A stretch of 64,000 nucleotides of DNA. Source: JAIBCM01 sp041395165 (GTDB lineage Bacteria > Verrucomicrobiota > Verrucomicrobiia > JADLBR01 > JAIBCM01). A program made the translations under genes and the position numbers. The DNA lies in the NCBI GenBank assembly GCA_041395165.1, contig JAWLBA010000005.1:46930-110929 (forward strand), written 5' to 3'. Positions 63,701-64,000 of this stretch are shown piece after piece. Numbering within the stretch: position 1 is the first letter of the stretch; the number at the start of each line of letters is the position of its first letter. The notes below the pieces were generated by a model that had not been told where the DNA came from, did not search any database, and saw only the letters and a list, made by a program, of their open reading frames with translations.

Positions 63701-64000
63701 TAATCCCACTGAAGTTTCTGGGGCGATGCGAATTCGTTTTTGTCGTGCTTCCCAAGCCTGTTGTGAGGTGATGAATTTTTCTTCGACCATGGTTTGCAAA
63801 ACTCGATCTCTACCTTCAAGAGCTTTTTGATAATCGCGTCGAGGCGAGGCGCTGTTGGGTGAGCGGATTAATCCAGCAAGCATGGCGCATTCTCCAAGAG
63901 TAAGCTGTTTGGCTGATTTGCCGAAATAACCACGTGCTGCAGCTTCTAAACCAAAGTAGCCTTTGCCGAAATAAATTCGGTTGATGTAATAGTCTAAGAT
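60733..64000 (-). CDS. class A - class B penicillin-binding protein fusion, 5' end beyond window, 3' third frameshifted
   Basis: Reading leftward from the right edge: a GT51 glycosyltransferase end (YINRIYFGKGYFGLEAAARG then LGECAMLAGLIRSPNSASP), a PBP1C-like transpeptidase domain, then at ~62350 MPPLRGDIVAADGSTLATTL, the dimer-domain start of a class B PBP2/PBP3 protein, continuing HTLGYL and YQGAEGLEKIFDTELTG. 61658-64000 is one open frame across the junction. Beyond 61657 the class B domain continues in several frames: PGSVFKI (SxxK; needs one G at ~61557), SINTYF (SxN) and VAGKTGTAQVG (KTG), ending at TAA 60733. In the first domain the motifs read GASLYP, AGN and ATGIS, so it looks inactive. 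Over 1,080 codons are visible. Confidence 0.82.

Noticed and set aside
1..64000. CRISPR arrays, insertion sequences, transposases or integrases
   Set aside because: No regularly spaced repeats, no transposase or integrase motifs, and no target-site duplications were found.

Overview
The window looks like a chromosome segment of a Gram-negative, aerobically respiring bacterium of the PVC group, most likely a member of the Verrucomicrobiota. This placement is an inference from gene content: an alternative complex III / aa3 oxidase super-operon, menaquinone synthesis by the futalosine route, a large YfhO-like membrane protein, a eukaryotic-type UDP-sugar pyrophosphorylase, and AT-leaning DNA. 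No rRNA gene is present to confirm it.

Layout. 1-15.3 kb is a surface-glycan region with NAD-dependent sugar epimerases, GT2, GT4 and GT8-like glycosyltransferases, six methyltransferases or their remnants, and a complete GDP-D-glycero-alpha-D-manno-heptose pathway in three genes (gmhA, hddA and an hddC-gmhB fusion). 15.4-22.1 kb is an accessory island of five tandem genes for a modular, alanine-rich helical/coiled-coil protein family that I do not recognise. Two N-terminal and two C-terminal module types are recombined among them, and two members share a perfect ~404-bp repeat. 22.2-24.2 kb carries an M20 peptidase and homoserine kinase. 24.3-42.5 kb is one respiratory block: actABCDEF, a CcoN-like protein that appears to have lost its heme and copper ligands, CcoO- and CcoP-like cytochromes c, a cupredoxin-like protein, cytochrome c oxidase I/III/IV/II, and ctaA and ctaB. 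42.5-54.2 kb is housekeeping: tRNA-Arg, an allA-like gene, serS, three small secreted proteins, proS, a menaquinone cluster (UbiA-type prenyltransferase, mqnE, mqnA, mqnC), a TPR protein, an acyltransferase and trmD. 54.2-64 kb holds an MFS transporter, a UDP-sugar pyrophosphorylase, an MBOAT protein, an epimerase, a LysR regulator, a YggS protein, and the 3' part of a class A-class B penicillin-binding-protein fusion that runs off the right edge.

The respiratory genes form a plausible electron route: menaquinol to ACIII, to membrane cytochromes c, to aa3 oxidase. ctaA and ctaB supply heme A, and the mqn genes supply the quinone.

A strong caveat runs through the window. About fourteen genes, including essential ones (proS, trmD), are interrupted by single-base indels or stops, several of them in short homopolymers. 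That pattern fits consensus sequencing error better than decay, although some remnants (7.1-8.3 kb and 12.8-14.4 kb) could be genuine pseudogenes. The most novel items are the modular paralog island, the PBP fusion with a degenerate first transpeptidase domain, and the ligand-less CcoN-like subunit.
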